6,834 nt of DNA. Origin: Acidimicrobiaceae bacterium (GTDB lineage Bacteria > Actinomycetota > Acidimicrobiia > Acidimicrobiales > Palsa-688). Where the stretch lies: assembly GCA_009785715.1 (NCBI GenBank), contig WQVT01000127.1:1-6834 (forward strand), in the 5' to 3' direction. A program made the position numbers and the translations under genes. Positions 5,810-6,834 of the stretch are shown piece after piece. The notes under the pieces were generated by a model. It saw nothing but the letters and a program-made list of their open reading frames with translations, had not been told where the DNA came from and searched no databases. Position 1 is the stretch's first letter. Every line of letters starts with the position of its first letter.

Positions 5810-6096
5810 GCGAAGGGCGTCCCCCGGGGTTCGTCGACCGCCGTGCGGCGCTGGCCGTCGCCGCCCGCCCCCGGCTGTGGTGGCCCGCCCTGCGCCTCGT
5901 CCTGCGGATGGCCCCGCAGGGATGGTGGCGTCGCTGGCCGCCCCTGCCGAGCCCGTCGGCGGCCTACGCCGAGTTCCGGGTGCATACCGCGCTCGGTGGG
6001 CGTGCGGATCGACCACTCGACGCCGGGGAGGTGGTCGCGTTCCTGGAGTGGTGCCGGCGCATGGCGGTCATGTCGAGGGCCCCGCGCGACCGCTGA
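5806..6096 (+). CDS. Uncharacterised 96-residue W-rich basic protein
   Basis: I cannot name a function. The protein is basic and rich in Trp, Pro and Arg. It has a short hydrophobic/aromatic stretch RPRLWWPALRLVLRMAPQGWWRRWPPLP (about 21-48), then an AYAEFRVHTALGG segment (53-65), and ends with a helix-like LDAGEVVAFLEWCRRM (71-86). The central and C-terminal pattern resembles small conserved hypothetical proteins of high-GC actinobacteria, from memory and unverified. There is no signal peptide, and I see no zinc site or catalytic motif. The GTG at 5806 is the sensible start: it overlaps the mini-ORF stop and sits 10 bases after the kinase stop, while the upstream part of this open frame is a shadow inside the kinase gene. 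It is probably cotranscribed with the kinase. Confidence 0.75.
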   Translation: MSEGRPPGFVDRRAALAVAARPRLWWPALRLVLRMAPQGWWRRWPPLPSPSAAYAEFRVHTALGGRADRPLDAGEVVAFLEWCRRMAVMSRAPRDR

Positions 6097-6140
6097 ACAG
6101 GCGGGCGCTCAACTGCCTCCGCCACGTCGGCAGCGCGCGA

Positions 6141-6146
6141 TAACGT
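6141..6146 (+). promoter_or_regulatory. Candidate -10 (TAACGT) in the spacer before the HNH gene
   Basis: TAACGT fits TAnnnT and ends 7 bases before a GTG at 6154, the same spacing as the kinase promoter candidate. It is the best promoter-like hexamer in the spacer. A transcript from about 6153 would carry a leader of about 215 bases to the HNH ATG, including the inverted repeat at 6213-6254. No -35 is evident. Confidence 0.3.
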
Positions 6147-6212
6147 CCATCCTGTGCTGAGTGCACTGCTCGATGGAGCCTCGATACAGGGGGCCTCAAT
6201 GCGAGGGGCCGA

Positions 6213-6254
6213 GAGACGGGGGGCAGGAACCGGCCGGTTCGCCCTGCCCGTCTC
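6213..6254 (+). terminator. Large GC-rich inverted repeat (terminator or leader structure)
   Basis: The outer arms GAGACGGG (6213-6220) and CCCGTCTC (6247-6254) pair perfectly. Inside, CAGG (6224-6227) can pair with CCTG (6243-6246), and the centre AACCGGCCGGTT (6228-6239) is a perfect palindrome. No T-run follows. It may end transcription of the kinase/small-gene unit or fold in the HNH leader. The structure is clear, its role is not. Confidence 0.45.
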
Positions 6255-6281
6255 CGTTCATCGTGCCGCCTCCGTTCATCG
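6252..6281 (+). repeat. 12-bp direct repeat, 18-bp period
   Basis: CTCCGTTCATCG occurs at 6252-6263 and 6270-6281 with 6 bases between, next to the inverted repeat. The two copies could be a protein-binding pair or a simple duplication. The sequence alone does not decide. Confidence 0.6.
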
Positions 6282-6369
6282 GGCACCGGAAAGGAGCGCG
6301 GTCGCCGCGCTCGGGGTGGTCTGTACCGGCCCAGTGGTCGGACGAGTTCGGCGCTGAAGTCGGGCCGGC

Positions 6370-6834
6370 ATGTCACGAGCGCTCGTCCTCAACGCCACCT
6401 ACGAGCCGCTCTGTGTCGTGTCCAGTCGAAGGGCCCTCCTCCTCGTCCTCGACGGTAAAGCCGAGACCATCGCCCCGACCGACAACGTCTTCCGCTCCGC
6501 TCTCATGACCCTGCCCGAGCCGTCCGTGGTCCGCCTCAGCTATTGCGTCAGGGTCCCGTACCAGGCCCGGATCGCCCTCAACCGCCGGGCGGTGTTCGCC
6601 CGCGACGGGCACCGTTGCCAGTACTGCGGGGCCTCGGCGGAGAACATCGACCACGTGATCCCGAAGAGCAAGGGTGGCCGCCACGCCTGGGACAACGTGG
6701 TTGCCGCCTGCCGGCCCTGCAACACCCGCAAGCGGGATCGGCTGCTCGAGGACAGCGGGATGTTCCTCCGCCGCATGCCGACCGTGCCCCGCGAGCGCGC
6801 CTGGATCCTGGTCGCCAACGGGTCGGTCCGTCCC
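6370..6834 (+). CDS. HNH endonuclease family protein (3' end cut by window edge)
   Basis: The first 155 codons are present and the frame is open to the window edge, so the C-terminus is missing. The N-terminal segment (RALVLNATYEPLCVVSSRRA) is typical of a common bacterial HNH family. The HNH core is complete: CQYCG (C83, C86), IDHVIPKSKGG with Asp94 and catalytic His95, Asn109 in the WDNVVAAC segment, and CRPCN (C114, C117, N118) with Lys121. The paired CxxC motifs should bind a structural zinc, and His95 lies in the beta-beta-alpha metal active site. The family is predicted to cut DNA, but its cellular role is unknown to me. The ATG at 6370 is the only start consistent with the N-terminal motif, because an in-frame TGA lies at 6355. 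The upstream Shine-Dalgarno is weak. Third positions are about nine tenths G+C, matching resident genes. Confidence 0.92.
   Translation, partial: MSRALVLNATYEPLCVVSSRRALLLVLDGKAETIAPTDNVFRSALMTLPEPSVVRLSYCVRVPYQARIALNRRAVFARDGHRCQYCGASAENIDHVIPKSKGGRHAWDNVVAACRPCNTRKRDRLLEDSGMFLRRMPTVPRERAWILVANGSVRP

Larger units (their letters stand above)
6154..6357 (+). other. Doubtful 67-codon ORF in the HNH gene leader
   Basis: A GTG-started frame runs to a TGA at 6355-6357, ending 12 bases before the HNH ATG and in the same frame. For coding: a leaderless-style -10 is exactly 7 bases upstream and the frame ends just before the next start. Against coding: only about two thirds of third codon positions are G or C, counted by eye, against about nine tenths in the HNH gene. 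It also uses ATA and AGA, and the predicted protein resembles nothing I recognise. I read it as probable leader or spacer DNA, with a real small protein as the less likely alternative. The same 273-bp spacer (6097-6369) contains nothing else I can identify beyond the listed repeats. Confidence 0.25.

Noticed and set aside
5161..5985. Minus-strand frame antisense to the kinase and the 96-residue gene
   Set aside because: Its composition is Arg/Pro-rich with no motifs, and it covers the clear ROK signature in the opposite strand.

Overview
This is very GC-rich DNA (roughly 70% G+C). The genes have GC-heavy third codon positions, GTG starts are common, stop and start codons overlap by 4 bases, and two promoter-like sites fit leaderless transcription. 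That pattern points to a high-GC actinobacterium, possibly of the Acidimicrobiia type. The lineage is inferred from style and gene content and no marker gene confirms it.

Left part (minus strand, 4757 down to 209): a compact three-gene operon of MoxR-type AAA+ ATPase, DUF58 protein and TgpA-like membrane transglutaminase. Both junctions are 4-base overlaps (GTGA, then ATGA), so the genes are probably translationally coupled. The combination is widespread. The MoxR ATPase is thought to act as a chaperone or remodeller with the DUF58 (vWA-like) protein, and the transglutaminase-fold domain lies outside the membrane, so a cell-envelope role is likely. A 39-bp minisatellite lies just downstream of the last gene (about 16-197). 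A 15-bp coding minisatellite sits inside the DUF58 gene.

Centre (4758-4880): a 123-bp divergent intergenic region. It holds the leader of the moxR operon, with a candidate -10, a 7-bp hairpin and a Shine-Dalgarno directly beside it. It also holds a candidate leaderless promoter for the rightward ROK kinase gene.

Right part (plus strand): a ROK-family sugar kinase, then a 96-residue uncharacterised W-rich basic protein joined to it through an unusual junction. A 14-bp tandem duplication there gives a chain of stop/start overlaps through a 5-codon mini-ORF. A 273-bp spacer with a large inverted repeat and a doubtful small ORF follows. Last is an HNH endonuclease gene that runs off the right edge.

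I see no mobile element, CRISPR array, tRNA, rRNA or clear defence island. The genes look like ordinary chromosomal content. The noteworthy signals are small-scale: tandem repeats, start/stop architecture and leader structures.
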